NCBI RefSeq assembly: GCF_012524205.1
Contig: NZ_JABACI010000004.1
Location: 310,001 to 374,000 of the forward strand
DNA from: Microbacterium salsuginis
GTDB taxonomy: Bacteria; Actinomycetota; Actinomycetes; Actinomycetales; Microbacteriaceae
DNA length: 64,000 bases
Direction of reading: 5' to 3'
Positions within the stretch are counted from its first letter, which is position 1, and every line of letters begins with the position of its first letter. The position numbers were made by a program, and so were the translations under genes. The notes under the pieces were generated by a model, which saw only the letters and a program-made list of their open reading frames with translations, searched no databases and had not been told where the DNA came from. Of the stretch, positions 16,231 to 25,164 are shown piece by piece.

Positions 16231-16485
16231 TTAGCGGCCAGCGCCGGCGTAAGGCAGGAGCGCCATTTCGCGCGCGTTCTTGATCGCGCGAGCGATCAGA
16301 CGCTGCTCCTGCACCGAGACACCGGTGATACGACGGGCGCGGATCTTGCCGCGCTCCGAGATGAACTTGCGAAGAGTGGCGACGTCCTTGTAGTCGATGA
16401 CGCCGACACGGATCGCCTTCGCGGGGGCGGCGTTCTTCGCGCCCTTCCGCGGCTTCCGGCGATCGCCGGTTGCCTTTCCAGCCAT
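16231..16485 (-). CDS. rpsR: 30S ribosomal protein S18
   Basis: 84 residues, with the conserved core [19 protein letters not shown] and [17 protein letters not shown]. It binds S6 and the central domain of 16S rRNA. This copy has no cysteine, so it is the zinc-independent type if the genome carries two paralogues. Third gene of the operon, with a 71-bp gap after ssb. Confidence 0.97.
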   Translation of the reverse strand: MAGKATGDRRKPRKGAKNAAPAKAIRVGVIDYKDVATLRKFISERGKIRARRITGVSVQEQRLIARAIKNAREMALLPYAGAGR

Positions 16486-16556
16486 GGTGCTTCCTTACGT
16501 TTCCTTGATCGGATGCCGAAGCCTCGGCATCCGGAATCTGCTTCTGAGATCAGCCC

Positions 16557-17072
16557 TTAGAAGGGTGTGTCGTCGCCGTAGGCGCCCGGGGCAGCCCACG
16601 CGTCGGCGTTGCCGCCGGCGCCTGTCGAACCGGGGGTCGACCACGGCTCGTCGGCGACCTGAGCGGGACGCGACTGTCCGCCGCCCCCACCACCGGTGCC
16701 GCCACCGCCGGCTGCGCGGGTGACCTGAGCGGTCGCGTAGCGCAGCGACGGGCCGATCTCGTCGACCTCGAGCTCGATCGCGGTGCGGTTGTTGCCCTCG
16801 CGATCCTGGTAGCTGCGCTGCTTGAGGCGGCCGGTCGCGATGACCCGCATGCCCTTGGTCAGCGAACCGGCCACGTGCTCGGCGAACTCGCGCCACACGC
16901 TCGCGCGGAGGAACAGCGCTTCGCCGTCCTTCCACTCGTTGGCCTGGCGGTCGAAGTTGCGCGGCGTCGACGCGATCGTGAAGTTCGCGACGGGGAGGCC
17001 GTTCTGCGTGTACCGCAGTTCGGGATCAGCCGTGAGGTTTCCCACGACGGTGATGATCGTCTCGCCGGCCAT
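16557..17072 (-). CDS. ssb: Single-stranded DNA-binding protein
   Basis: 171 residues. The OB-fold occupies about 1-110 ([21 protein letters not shown], then [18 protein letters not shown] and [15 protein letters not shown]). A Gly-rich disordered linker (GGGGTGGGGGG) leads to the acidic C-terminal tip YGDDTPF, close to the DDIPF-type peptide that recruits replication and repair partners. Located between rpsF and rpsR as in most bacteria; five bases after rpsF, so translation may be coupled. Confidence 0.97.
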   Translation of the reverse strand: MAGETIITVVGNLTADPELRYTQNGLPVANFTIASTPRNFDRQANEWKDGEALFLRASVWREFAEHVAGSLTKGMRVIATGRLKQRSYQDREGNNRTAIELEVDEIGPSLRYATAQVTRAAGGGGTGGGGGGQSRPAQVADEPWSTPGSTGAGGNADAWAAPGAYGDDTPF

Positions 17073-17077
17073 GACCC

Positions 17078-17446
17078 TTAGGCCTTCGCTGCCTTGGCGG
17101 TCTTGCGGGCGGCACGCTCGTCGGCACGCTGCTTCTCGGACGCGATCATGGCGATCGCCTCTTCGGCGCGGAGCACCTTGGTGCGCATGATCTGCTCGCT
17201 GAGCTTCAGCTGGCGGTCGAGCTCCTGGGTGGCTGCGCTCGTCGCGGTGAAGTTGACGACGGCGTAGATGCCTTCGGTCTTCTTCTGGATCTCATACGCA
17301 AGGCGGCGCTTGCCCCAGATGTCGACGTTGTCGATCGAGCCACCATCGTTGGTGATGACCTTCAGGAACTTGTCGAGGTTCGGGCCGACCTGGCGCTCGT
17401 CGATCTCCGGGTTGAGGATGACCATGAGTTCGTACTGGTGCGTCAC
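17078..17446 (-). CDS. rpsF: 30S ribosomal protein S6
   Basis: 122 residues. [16 protein letters not shown] opens the ferredoxin-like fold and [20 protein letters not shown] is the S18/rRNA-contact block; a Lys/Ala-rich tail follows. First gene of the operon. GTG start at 17446 with a near-perfect GGAGGTGGG Shine-Dalgarno. The preceding 110 bp may include an S6:S18 autoregulatory leader. Confidence 0.97.
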   Translation of the reverse strand: MTHQYELMVILNPEIDERQVGPNLDKFLKVITNDGGSIDNVDIWGKRRLAYEIQKKTEGIYAVVNFTATSAATQELDRQLKLSEQIMRTKVLRAEEAIAMIASEKQRADERAARKTAKAAKA

Positions 17447-17570
17447 TTACCCACCTCCTTCGGACTAGAACGGCTGTCGGGCATTTCCCGGCAGCAGGAG
17501 GGTGTGTGCACGTCGTCCGGCTATCTGCGCAGGAGCGCAGTGCGGACAACCCTCCTATGGTACCGGATGC
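17447..17570 (-). promoter_or_regulatory. Leader region of the rpsF operon (possible S6:S18 control element)
   Basis: Minus-strand leader with a hairpin GCCGGG-AAAT-GCCCGAC followed by CCG close to the Shine-Dalgarno, the kind of arrangement described for S6:S18-binding mRNA leaders in other bacteria. Secondary structure was judged by eye only, and no clear promoter is seen, so this is tentative. Confidence 0.25.
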
Positions 17571-17684
17571 CTCGGCCGCTGCCGAATCGCCGCCATGGTG
17601 TCACATTCGCGCGGCCGGCACGGTCATCACTAATGCGAGGACGCCTCGCCGCGAGAACGCCCATCCGTCGAGGGAGGGATGACC

Positions 17685-18899
17685 ATGAGCACCGTCTCGT
17701 TCATCAACCTGGCGATGCACGGGCATGTCAATCCCACTCTTCTGGTCGTCGCCGAGCTGGTGCGTCGCGGGCACACCGTGACGTACTGCACGACTCCCCG
17801 GTTCGCGCGCGCCATCGAGGCGGCGGGTGCGCAGGTCCAGCTTTACGCCGATGACGACTCCGTGCTGCCCGAGCATCCCACTCCTCTCGGCATGCTCGAG
17901 TCCCTCGTGCGAGCCGCCGAGCGGAATCTGCCGACGGTGCTCGATGGACTCCGGCGCGCGCGTCCCGATCTCATCGTGCACAGCGCCGCCTGTCCGTGGG
18001 GACTCATCGCGGCGCGGACTCTGGACGTCCCGGCGGCTGCCTTGTTCACGACCTTCGCCTTCGGCAGCGGCACCCCGAGCCCGACCGGACCGGCCGGGCT
18101 CTGGACGAGCCTCGGCGCGCATCCGCGAAGCGCTGCGAGGTACTTCACCGGGCGCTCGTCGCTGGCTCGGCACTACGACACCGGAGGTCTTCCGCGGATC
18201 GATCTCGCGAACGTCACGGAGCCCCTGAATCTCGTCTTCACTTCCGCTGAGTTCCAGCCGCACTCCGAGCAGTTCGACAAGACGTACCGGTTCGTCGGGC
18301 CGAGCCTCGGCGCGCGTCCGCCCGATCCGTCCTTCCCCTCGGACGATCTGGCGGCCCCTGTCCTGCTCGCATCGCTCGGCACCGTGTTCGAGGCGCCGGT
18401 TCCGCTGCTGCGAGCGGTTGCGGACGGGCTCGCGCCGCTCGGAGGCACGGTCGTCCTCGCGACGGGACGCACCGCGCCGGAGGCTCTCGGCAGTCTTCCG
18501 CCGAACGTGATCGCGCAGCGCTTCGTTCCCCAGCCCGACGTGCTCGCCCAGGCCTCCGTGTTCGTGACCCACGGCGGCATGAACAGCGTGAACGAGGCCC
18601 TCTACGCCGGCGTGCCCATGCTCGTGATCCCGCAGGGTGCGGATCAGCCACTCGTGGCGGGGCGGGTCGTCGACCTCGGCGCGGGCATCGCGCTCGCCAA
18701 CGCCGAGGCCACGGCGACGGTGATCCGGTCCCGGGCCGGACGGCTGCTCTCCGAACCGGGATTCCGTGAGCGGGCCGTCGCTCTGCGGCAGGCTCAGCGC
18801 GCGGCCGGCGGGCATGTGCGCGCGGCGGACGAGCTCGAGTCCTACGCGGGGCGAACCCGGCCCGAGCGCCGTGGCACTGTGCTGCGGAGCGGGCGATGA
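17685..18899 (+). CDS. MGT-family (GT1, macrolide-type) glycosyltransferase
   Basis: 404 residues, GT-B fold. The N-terminal acceptor domain begins VSFINLAMHGHVNPTLLVVAEL (His after the first strand is the usual catalytic-base position). The C-terminal donor domain shows RFVPQPDVLAQASVFVTHGG and THGGMNSVNEALYAGVPM, the nucleotide-sugar-binding signature. Related enzymes glycosylate macrolides, flavonoids, sterols or lipids. I prefer the ATG at 17685 because GGAGGG lies six bases upstream; the ATG at 17679 directly abuts it. It forms a tightly overlapping operon with the next two genes, pointing to a glycolipid-type product. Confidence 0.85.
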   Translation: MSTVSFINLAMHGHVNPTLLVVAELVRRGHTVTYCTTPRFARAIEAAGAQVQLYADDDSVLPEHPTPLGMLESLVRAAERNLPTVLDGLRRARPDLIVHSAACPWGLIAARTLDVPAAALFTTFAFGSGTPSPTGPAGLWTSLGAHPRSAARYFTGRSSLARHYDTGGLPRIDLANVTEPLNLVFTSAEFQPHSEQFDKTYRFVGPSLGARPPDPSFPSDDLAAPVLLASLGTVFEAPVPLLRAVADGLAPLGGTVVLATGRTAPEALGSLPPNVIAQRFVPQPDVLAQASVFVTHGGMNSVNEALYAGVPMLVIPQGADQPLVAGRVVDLGAGIALANAEATATVIRSRAGRLLSEPGFRERAVALRQAQRAAGGHVRAADELESYAGRTRPERRGTVLRSGR

Positions 18900-19402
18900 G
18901 CCCCGCGGTGATCGCCCTGCTGATCCTCGCGGGACTTTCGGAATCGGCGGGGCGCATCCTTCCGCTGCTCTCGCGTCGTGCGAGCACCTCGCGCGCGGAG
19001 ATCCCCAAGCCGATCCTGTTCGGGCTGCTGCTCACCGGCGCGGTGATCGACGGCGCCGTCTTCGCACTGTGGCCCGTGTGCGCGTCCCTGATCGCGCCGT
19101 ATCTGGGAGCCCCGGCCACCGCGACGCCGGCAGTGACGTGGACCGAGAGCCTGGTCGCCCCGCTCGTCGTCGCCGCGATCATCGCATTCCCCTTGATCGG
19201 CCCGCTGCTGCACGGTCTGCTGATCTTCGGCGTCGGGCTCGGGCTTCTCGATCAGCTGCTGGACTCGACGGGGATGTCCTGGCCGGCGGGCGCTGCATGC
19301 ATCGCCGTCGCGGGCGTGGGCCTGGCGGCATCCGTCGGTCTCGTCCGGACGCTGGTAGGCCGCGTCGTCATGATCGGGCCGAAGCAGGAGCCGGCCCGAT
19401 GA
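18896..19402 (+). CDS. Integral membrane protein, unknown function
   Basis: 168 residues with four or five hydrophobic helices (about 3-15, 42-62, 80-105, 107-122, 131-158). No family recognised. Its ATG overlaps the glycosyltransferase stop (ATGA) and its own end overlaps the next start (ATGA again), so the three genes are translationally coupled. A role linked to the glycosyltransferase, such as presenting or exporting its product, is inference from operon structure. Confidence 0.7.
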   Translation: MSPAVIALLILAGLSESAGRILPLLSRRASTSRAEIPKPILFGLLLTGAVIDGAVFALWPVCASLIAPYLGAPATATPAVTWTESLVAPLVVAAIIAFPLIGPLLHGLLIFGVGLGLLDQLLDSTGMSWPAGAACIAVAGVGLAASVGLVRTLVGRVVMIGPKQEPAR

Positions 19403-20313
19403 ACCTCCTCCTGCTCGCACTGATCGTCGGCCCGATCATCCTCGCCGAAGCGCTTCTCGCACGATTCGAGGTGGTCATCTATGCGGCCGGCTGGAAGAGC
19501 CCCGTCACGCGCCTGCCGGAGGACCTGCCGTACGCACGCGGAGCACCGGCCGACCCTCCTCCGCAGAGCTACCTCGTGTATCTGGACGGCATCGGAAAGC
19601 GTCGGCTCACCGACACCCGCGACGGCGGCCGGCTCGTGCGCGCGATCCTCGACACCGCACCCGAACTGCGGGTACTCGGTCAGATCCAGCCGTACTCTCC
19701 GCTCGCACTGCCGCTGGCAGGGCGCCGAGTGTGGGACTGGCTTCGCCGGCGGCTCGGGATCCTCTTGTTCCTGCACAACGTCATGCAGACCTTCGTCGCC
19801 GCCGACCGGCGATACCGACCGCTCTACAACCGCGCCGTGGGGCAGCAGATCGCCGATCAGCTTCGCCGTGCCGGGTACCTCCCGGGCAGCGGTGTGCCGG
19901 TCGTGCTCCTGTCGTACAGCGGTGGCGCTCAGGTCGCGACGGGCGCCGTCTCCGAGCTCTTCACCCAGCTTGATGCGCCGCTGACCCTGATCGACATCGG
20001 CGGGTTCCACAACGGCGCGAACGACGTCTCAGCTGCGCAGCATGTGCATGACCTGACGAGCCGCTTCGACCGAGTATCAAGGGTCGGACGCTGGATCTTC
20101 CCGCATCGTTGGCCGCTCTACCGACAGAGCGCATGGAACCGGGCGCTGAACGCCGGCCTGGTGAGCGTGCACCATCTGGAACCCGCGACGCACGTCGGCC
20201 CTCGCAGCTACATCAGCCCGACGGCGACGCTTCCGGACGGGCGCACGCACCTCGAGCGCACCGCCGCCCTCGTCGTGTCGCTGATCCGCAGTCAGGACGT
20301 CGCCCGCCGGTAG
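19399..20313 (+). CDS. Membrane-anchored alpha/beta-hydrolase-like protein
   Basis: 304 residues. An N-terminal hydrophobic anchor (LLLLALIVGPIILAEALL) precedes a soluble domain with VVLLSYSGGAQVATGAV, which resembles a serine-hydrolase nucleophile elbow (S-x-S-G-G, central Ser). LTLIDIGGFHNGANDV follows, and a His in SVHHLEP may complete a triad. Third gene of the glycosyltransferase operon. It could process the acyl part of a glycolipid, but this is speculative. Its 3' end overlaps the convergent GT4 gene by 22 bp. Confidence 0.7.
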   Translation: MNLLLLALIVGPIILAEALLARFEVVIYAAGWKSPVTRLPEDLPYARGAPADPPPQSYLVYLDGIGKRRLTDTRDGGRLVRAILDTAPELRVLGQIQPYSPLALPLAGRRVWDWLRRRLGILLFLHNVMQTFVAADRRYRPLYNRAVGQQIADQLRRAGYLPGSGVPVVLLSYSGGAQVATGAVSELFTQLDAPLTLIDIGGFHNGANDVSAAQHVHDLTSRFDRVSRVGRWIFPHRWPLYRQSAWNRALNAGLVSVHHLEPATHVGPRSYISPTATLPDGRTHLERTAALVVSLIRSQDVARR

Positions 20314-21518
20314 ACGTCGATCATCGCGGCGGTGCTCGCGGACTGCCGGAATCTGGAGGTCAGCACCGGATCGGGGCGAGGTGCGATGCCCTCCTCGATG
20401 TCGCCGCCGGCCCGGCGCAGCGTGCGGGCGAGCGCCTGAATTCGTGCGGCCTCGTCGGTGCGCTGTCCCACGAGCCAGTGCCCCGCGCCGACCTCTCGGG
20501 CGATGTCCGGATCGCACAGGATCGCGGGAGTGCCGAAGCACGCCGCCTCGAACACGGTCATCCCTTGCGTCTCGAACCCGATCGACGTCTGCACCAGCGC
20601 GTCCGCGTCCGCCATCCTCTTGAGCGCCTCCTCGTAAGGGAGCGTGCCGGTGAACCGCACGCGGGCGGCGATGCCTCGTCGCTCCGCCAGCCGGTTCGCA
20701 GCCGCGAGCTGGACGCCCCCGCCGATCACCTCCACCTCGCAGTCCAAGTCGTTCTCGGAGACCGCCTCCGCCACGGCCTCGAGGAAGGGCAGAGGACGCT
20801 TCTCCGGGCTCAACCGCCCCAGCCACACCAGCCGCACCGGTCCTGGACGGCGGCCGGCCGGCCGCCGTCCCGCGACCCGGTCGAGCGCGTCATCATCGAT
20901 GCCGTTCCAGATGACGTCGACGTGGTCGAACACCCCATTGGCCTCCAGCCGCCGCGCGTAGTGACCGGAGGGCGCGGTCACCGCCGTGGCACCACGGGCC
21001 AGCGCGCGCAGGTACGCCCACGCGTCCACCCCGGTGTCGGCCGCGCCCCGAAGGCCGCGGAGAGCTCGGCGCCGCCAGCCGTTCAGTCCCCTCACGATGA
21101 GGTGCGGGAACGGCGTCGTCGCCTCCAATCCGGCGTCGATGCGACTGTGCATGGTGTGCACGACCGGCAGCCCGCGACGCGCCGCGAACCGGTAGCCGAG
21201 GAACGCTCCCCAGAATTCGCCCTGCACGTGGACCAGATCGGCCGCGGGACGATTCAGCAGCGCACGGTCGACGGCGTCATCGGCGTGCCGTCCCGGCCAC
21301 GTGAGCGAATATTCGCGGTCGGGCGTGAGCGGGATGCCCGGCAGATCGAGATAGGCCGGGTCGTCCCCGTTCACCCGCCGCCTCGGCCCGTACCGGCGCG
21401 GGGCGACGACCGACACGGTGTGGCCGGCACGCTCGAGGAACCGGCGCTGAAGCCGCACGGTCACCTGCGCTCCGCCCAGGGCCTCGGCATGCTGGTCCGC
21501 GAAGATCACGATGTGCAT
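20292..21518 (-). CDS. GT4-family glycosyltransferase
   Basis: 408 residues, GT-B fold. N-terminal MHIVIFADQHAEALGGAQ is the usual GT4 opening, with VQGEFWGAFLGYRFA and VHTMHSR in the acceptor domain. The donor domain shows RLVWLGRLSPEKRPLPFLEA and the E-x7-E region FETQGMTVFEAACFGTPA. Similar actinobacterial enzymes add mannose or glucose to lipids (PimB/MgtA-like); the sugar is not deducible. ATG at 21518 is used; residues upstream of it in the same frame look unlike protein. Overlaps the convergent hydrolase-like gene by 22 bp. Confidence 0.88.
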   Translation of the reverse strand: MHIVIFADQHAEALGGAQVTVRLQRRFLERAGHTVSVVAPRRYGPRRRVNGDDPAYLDLPGIPLTPDREYSLTWPGRHADDAVDRALLNRPAADLVHVQGEFWGAFLGYRFAARRGLPVVHTMHSRIDAGLEATTPFPHLIVRGLNGWRRRALRGLRGAADTGVDAWAYLRALARGATAVTAPSGHYARRLEANGVFDHVDVIWNGIDDDALDRVAGRRPAGRRPGPVRLVWLGRLSPEKRPLPFLEAVAEAVSENDLDCEVEVIGGGVQLAAANRLAERRGIAARVRFTGTLPYEEALKRMADADALVQTSIGFETQGMTVFEAACFGTPAILCDPDIAREVGAGHWLVGQRTDEAARIQALARTLRRAGGDIEEGIAPRPDPVLTSRFRQSASTAAMIDVYRRATS

Positions 21519-21640
21519 CTGATGCGCCCCTTCCGGGTCCCGTCGCGCCGGCCCCCTCAACACAGATGACCGGATGGCGGCGACGGTCGTGACACGAACT
21601 CGCCGACATGTGCTCCCGCGCCGGCGAGTAGCGTGAAGGC

Positions 21641-22861
21641 GTGAGCGTTCCCACCCCGTCGCGGCCAGCGCCCGCCTACCCGTTCGACGCGCGCCCGCTC
21701 GTCGAACCGGTCGATCCTGCGGCGGCGCGCGCGTTCGCACACGAGCTGCGACGCACGGGACGGATGCCGGCGGCGAACGTCGTCGGGATCATCGTCATCG
21801 CGGTGGTGGGCATCGTGTTCGTCTCGGTGTTCTTCACGATGGTCGGCACCATCGTCGCCGTGGCGGCGTCCGCCGCGGGCGACGGCATCGCCTTCGTGCT
21901 GCTCTCGTTCATCCCCGTCGTGATCCTCGTGGCCATCGTCGTCGCGGTCGTGATCGTGGCGATCGTGACCCGACGCTCCGCCGCGGCGCGCATGCTGCGC
22001 CTGGACCGCTTCGCGCGGGCCAACGGCATGAGCTACCTCCCCCGGCTCGCGAACCCCGCGCTCCCCGGGATGATCTTCTCTCTGGGCAGTTCGCGCCAGG
22101 CATCGGACCTCGTGCGCGGCGACCGCCCGCGCTTCGTGGAGTTCGCGAACTACCGGTACACCACCGGGTCGGGCAAGAACCGCAGCACGCACACGTGGGG
22201 GTACGTCGCTGTGAAGCTCGACGTGCCACTGCCCCACATCGTGCTGGATGCCACCGGCAACAACGGCCTGTTCGGCTCCAATCTGCCCGCGACCTTCGAC
22301 AAGGACCAGCGCCTGAGCCTCGAGGGCGACTTCGACCGCTTCTTCTCGCTCTACTGCCCCACCGGCTATGAGACCGACGCGCTCTACCTCTTCACGCCCG
22401 ACATCATGGCCCGCTTCATCGACAACGCCGCGGCCCTCGATGTCGAGATCGTCGACGACTGGCTGTTCCTATATGCCAAGCGCGACTTCTCCACGCTCGA
22501 TCCGGCGACCTGGGCGTGGCTCTTCTCGGTCGTGGGGGCGCTGCTCGACAAGTTCGCGCAGTGGGCGCGGTGGCGCGACGAACGACTGCGGGCGGCGGCT
22601 TCGGCGATGAATCCGGATGCCTCGACCCCGGCCGTCGCGGGGGTCGCGAGCCCCGCGGGCGCCGGTGCCGCGGCGGGTGCGGCATCTGCTGTGCCCTTCA
22701 CGCCGCCACTCGAGCCGTTGCGCCCGCCGCCCGGCGTCGCGCCGCAGGGCCGCCGCCTGCAGCGCGGCGTGCCCTGGATCTCGTTCGTGGTGATGGGCGT
22801 GGTCGTCCTGTGGTGGATCCTCTCGCAGGCAGGCGTGTTCGGCATGTTCTTCAGCCGCTGA
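21641..22861 (+). CDS. Membrane protein with a large soluble domain, unknown function
   Basis: 406 residues. Two long adjacent hydrophobic helices (about 47-75 and 82-108, very Val/Ile-rich) lead to a soluble region (120-330) with GMSYLPRLANPALPGMIF, FVEFANYRYTTGSGKNR and SLEGDFDRFFSLYCP. A Pro/Ala linker and a last hydrophobic helix (ISFVVMGVVVLWWIL) follow. No family recognised, though such proteins are frequent in Microbacteriaceae. GTG at 21641 follows TAGCGT (21629-21634) by six bases, a leaderless start. Confidence 0.75.
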   Translation: MSVPTPSRPAPAYPFDARPLVEPVDPAAARAFAHELRRTGRMPAANVVGIIVIAVVGIVFVSVFFTMVGTIVAVAASAAGDGIAFVLLSFIPVVILVAIVVAVVIVAIVTRRSAAARMLRLDRFARANGMSYLPRLANPALPGMIFSLGSSRQASDLVRGDRPRFVEFANYRYTTGSGKNRSTHTWGYVAVKLDVPLPHIVLDATGNNGLFGSNLPATFDKDQRLSLEGDFDRFFSLYCPTGYETDALYLFTPDIMARFIDNAAALDVEIVDDWLFLYAKRDFSTLDPATWAWLFSVVGALLDKFAQWARWRDERLRAAASAMNPDASTPAVAGVASPAGAGAAAGAASAVPFTPPLEPLRPPPGVAPQGRRLQRGVPWISFVVMGVVVLWWILSQAGVFGMFFSR

Positions 22862-22911
22862 GACGGCAGAACTCAAGGAGCTCGAGTTCGTCGCGGGCGT
22901 AGGCTTGCCGC

Positions 22912-22986
22912 GTGCCATCACATTGCTTCGCGACGCCCGCCGGGCGTGAGGGGGTCGTCGGCGCGCTCTGCGCCGAGCGGAGGTAG
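22912..22986 (+). CDS. Possible leaderless 24-codon ORF upstream of the FBP-domain gene
   Basis: TAGGCT at 22900-22905, six bases, then GTG begins a 24-residue peptide (MPSHCFATPAGREGVVGAL...) ending in TAG at 22984-22986. The spacing equals that of the other leaderless genes here. It lies about 100 bp before the FBP gene and could act as a leader peptide, or be chance. Confidence 0.25.
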   Translation: MPSHCFATPAGREGVVGALCAERR

Positions 22987-23092
22987 CCGTGCGCGTCGCC
23001 GAGAGCGACGCCGCTGAGCCCTCCGCGGACCGCCGGTTCGCGGCATCCGATCTCTCGCCCGCCGTGGCGAGCCCTTTGTGAAGCAAGGAATC

Positions 23093-23581
23093 ATGCACGC
23101 ATTCACCGAGAAGGACATCCGCGCGTCCTTCGTCAACGCCTCGCTGCGCGAGCGCAAGTCCATCGTCCTGCCCGATCTCGCCGAGGTGGGCTGGGAGAAC
23201 CTCGACTACCTCGGCTGGCGCGACCCGAAGCAGCCGCTGGCAGGCTTCATCGTCATCGCCGTCGACGACGAGCCGGTCGGCATCCTGCTGCGCCAGACCG
23301 AGCAGCGCGTGCGCACACGTGCGCAGTGCTCCTGGTGCGAGGACGTCACGCTGCCCAACGACGTCGTCTTCTTCAGCGCCAAGCGCGGAGGACAGGCCGG
23401 TCGCAACGGCGACACCGTGGGGACGCTGCTGTGCGAGCGGTTCGAGTGCTCGGTGAACGTGCGCCGGCCGATGCCGCCCGCCTACCTCGGGTTCGACGTC
23501 GAGGCAGCACGGCAGCGTCGGATCGAGGCGCTGCGCGCGCACGCCGACGGGTTCGCACGAGACATCCGCGACAGTCGCTGA
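23093..23581 (+). CDS. FBP-domain (elongation factor G-binding / treble-clef zinc finger) protein
   Basis: 162 residues. The arrangement CSWC (Cys79, Cys82) and CERFEC (Cys114, Cys119) is the four-cysteine zinc site of the FBP C-terminal domain, which in Staphylococcus FusB-type proteins binds EF-G and protects translation from fusidic acid. N-terminal FTEKDIRASFVNASLRERK and C-terminal FDVEAARQRRIEALR are conserved in the actinobacterial versions. Whether it confers resistance is unknown. ATG at 23093 is chosen over GTG 23078 since AAGGA lies at the right distance. Confidence 0.85.
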   Translation: MHAFTEKDIRASFVNASLRERKSIVLPDLAEVGWENLDYLGWRDPKQPLAGFIVIAVDDEPVGILLRQTEQRVRTRAQCSWCEDVTLPNDVVFFSAKRGGQAGRNGDTVGTLLCERFECSVNVRRPMPPAYLGFDVEAARQRRIEALRAHADGFARDIRDSR

Positions 23582-23682
23582 CGGAATCGGTCGCCGGGCG
23601 CGGGCTCAGCGACCACGGGCGCAAGGGGCTTGTGCTGCACCCCAGCCATAGAGAGCGTGGCTTCGAACAGAAGGAGCGCGCC

Positions 23683-24717
23683 ATGAAAGCTGTGCAATAC
23701 CGGAAGATCGGGGCGGGACCCGAGGTCGTCGAGATCGACGCGCCCGAGCCTGGTCCGGGGCAGATCCGCTTGCGAGTGACGGCGGCAGGACTGTGTCACT
23801 CGGACTGGTTCCTGATGGACCTGCCCGAGGAGCAGTACACCTACGGACTGCCCCTCACACTCGGTCACGAAGGGGCAGGCGTCGTCGACAAGCTGGGAGC
23901 AGGCGTCGAGGGCGTCGCCCTGGGCGAGGCGTACGCGATCTACGGACCGTGGGGCTGCGGCCAGTGTCACGCGTGCTCGGAGGGCCGTGAGAACTACTGT
24001 CCGTACGCCGCCGATCTCGGCATCGCGCCTCCGGGACTCGGCGCGCCGGGAGCGATGGCAGAGTACGTCGTCGTCGACGATCGACGGCATCTCGTGCCCC
24101 TCGGGGACCTCGATCCCGTCGAGACCGTCTCGTTGACAGATGCCGGACTCACGCCGTACCACGCGATCAAAGCCGTCGAGCACAAGCTCTATCCGGGTTC
24201 GACAGCCGTGGTGATCGGAGTGGGCGGACTCGGGCACGTCGGCATCCAGATCATCCGCGCGATCAGCGCCGCGAAGGTGATCGCGGTCGACGTCAGCGAA
24301 GAGAAACTCGCACTCGCGTCCGAGGTCGGTGCACATCACACCGTCGTGTCGGACGCGGGGGCCGCCGATCGCATTCGCGAGCTCACCGACGTGCTCGGGG
24401 CTCAGACCGTGTTCGACTTCGCCGGAGTGCAGCCCACCGTCGACCTGTCCAAGGCCGTGGTGGCCGTCGACGGCTTCGTGCACATCGTGGGAATCGGGGG
24501 TGGCGTGATGTCGGCCGGGTTCTTCCAGACGCCCATGGGGGCCGCGGTGCGGGCACCGTACTGGGGCTCTCGCAGCGAGCTCAGGGAAGTCCTCGACCTC
24601 GCACGCGTCGGGGCGGTGAGCGTGCACGTCGAGCGGTACGGCATCGACGACGCCGTCGAGGCATACGACAGGCTGCACCATGGCGATGTCCGGGGCAGGG
24701 CGGTCGTCGTGCCCTAG
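23683..24717 (+). CDS. Zinc-dependent alcohol dehydrogenase (MDR family)
   Basis: 344 residues of the medium-chain dehydrogenase/reductase type. Catalytic zinc ligands are the Cys in GLCHSDW and His-Glu in LGHEGAGVV; the structural zinc lobe is complete (CGQCHACSEGRENYC, four Cys). The Rossmann domain has VVIGVGGLGHVGIQ and the acidic end VIAVDVSEEK, indicating NAD preference. AAGGAG lies seven bases before the ATG. It stands alone; downstream is a convergent HxlR gene. Substrate unknown. Confidence 0.93.
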   Translation: MKAVQYRKIGAGPEVVEIDAPEPGPGQIRLRVTAAGLCHSDWFLMDLPEEQYTYGLPLTLGHEGAGVVDKLGAGVEGVALGEAYAIYGPWGCGQCHACSEGRENYCPYAADLGIAPPGLGAPGAMAEYVVVDDRRHLVPLGDLDPVETVSLTDAGLTPYHAIKAVEHKLYPGSTAVVIGVGGLGHVGIQIIRAISAAKVIAVDVSEEKLALASEVGAHHTVVSDAGAADRIRELTDVLGAQTVFDFAGVQPTVDLSKAVVAVDGFVHIVGIGGGVMSAGFFQTPMGAAVRAPYWGSRSELREVLDLARVGAVSVHVERYGIDDAVEAYDRLHHGDVRGRAVVVP

Positions 24718-24809
24718 GCGCCCCCGTCGTCCGGCACCTTAGCGCCATGCCGAGACGGGTCCGCGCCGAGACGTCTGAGTCGCTCGCGCGTCGCTGCGAC
24801 GCGCGAGCC

Positions 24810-25154
24810 TCAGGTGCGGACGACAGCCGCGGTGAGGTTCTCCTCAGCCCAGCGACCGAGGTCTCGAAGCACCGGCACCAGGCGCTCGCCCGCGGTCGTG
24901 AGGGCGTACGTGACGGCCACGGGTGGTCCGGGATCCACGTTCCGCGTCACGAGCTGGGCTGCCGCCAGCTCGGTGAGACGGTCGGACAGCACTGCATCAC
25001 TGATGCCGGAGACCGTGCGGCGCAACGTCACGAACGACAGCAGGCCACCGCTGAGCGCGTCGATGATCATGCCGTTCCAGCGCTTGCCGAGGACCGAGAA
25101 GGCGAGCGCGACCGCTTCGTCGCATTCGGGTCCCGCCCGCTCTTCGTCCGCCAT
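24810..25154 (-). CDS. HxlR-family transcriptional regulator
   Basis: 114-residue minimal HxlR protein: AFSVLGKRWNGMIIDALSGG, then FVTLRRTVSGISDAVLSDRL and a YALTTAGERL wing. It lacks the conserved effector Cys of redox-sensing YodB/HypR types in the usual region (only Cys11, in GPECDEAVALAF, is present, which is in fact near the position of YodB Cys6). TACAAT at 25161-25166 lies six bases before the ATG. Divergent from an azoreductase, a combination seen for YodB/AzoR1 in Bacillus. Confidence 0.88.
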   Translation of the reverse strand: MADEERAGPECDEAVALAFSVLGKRWNGMIIDALSGGLLSFVTLRRTVSGISDAVLSDRLTELAAAQLVTRNVDPGPPVAVTYALTTAGERLVPVLRDLGRWAEENLTAAVVRT

Positions 25155-25164
25155 CCCCTCATTG

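Noticed and set aside
22862..23092. Riboswitch upstream of the FBP-domain gene
   Set aside because: GC-rich hairpins can be drawn, but no conserved riboswitch core is recognisable.
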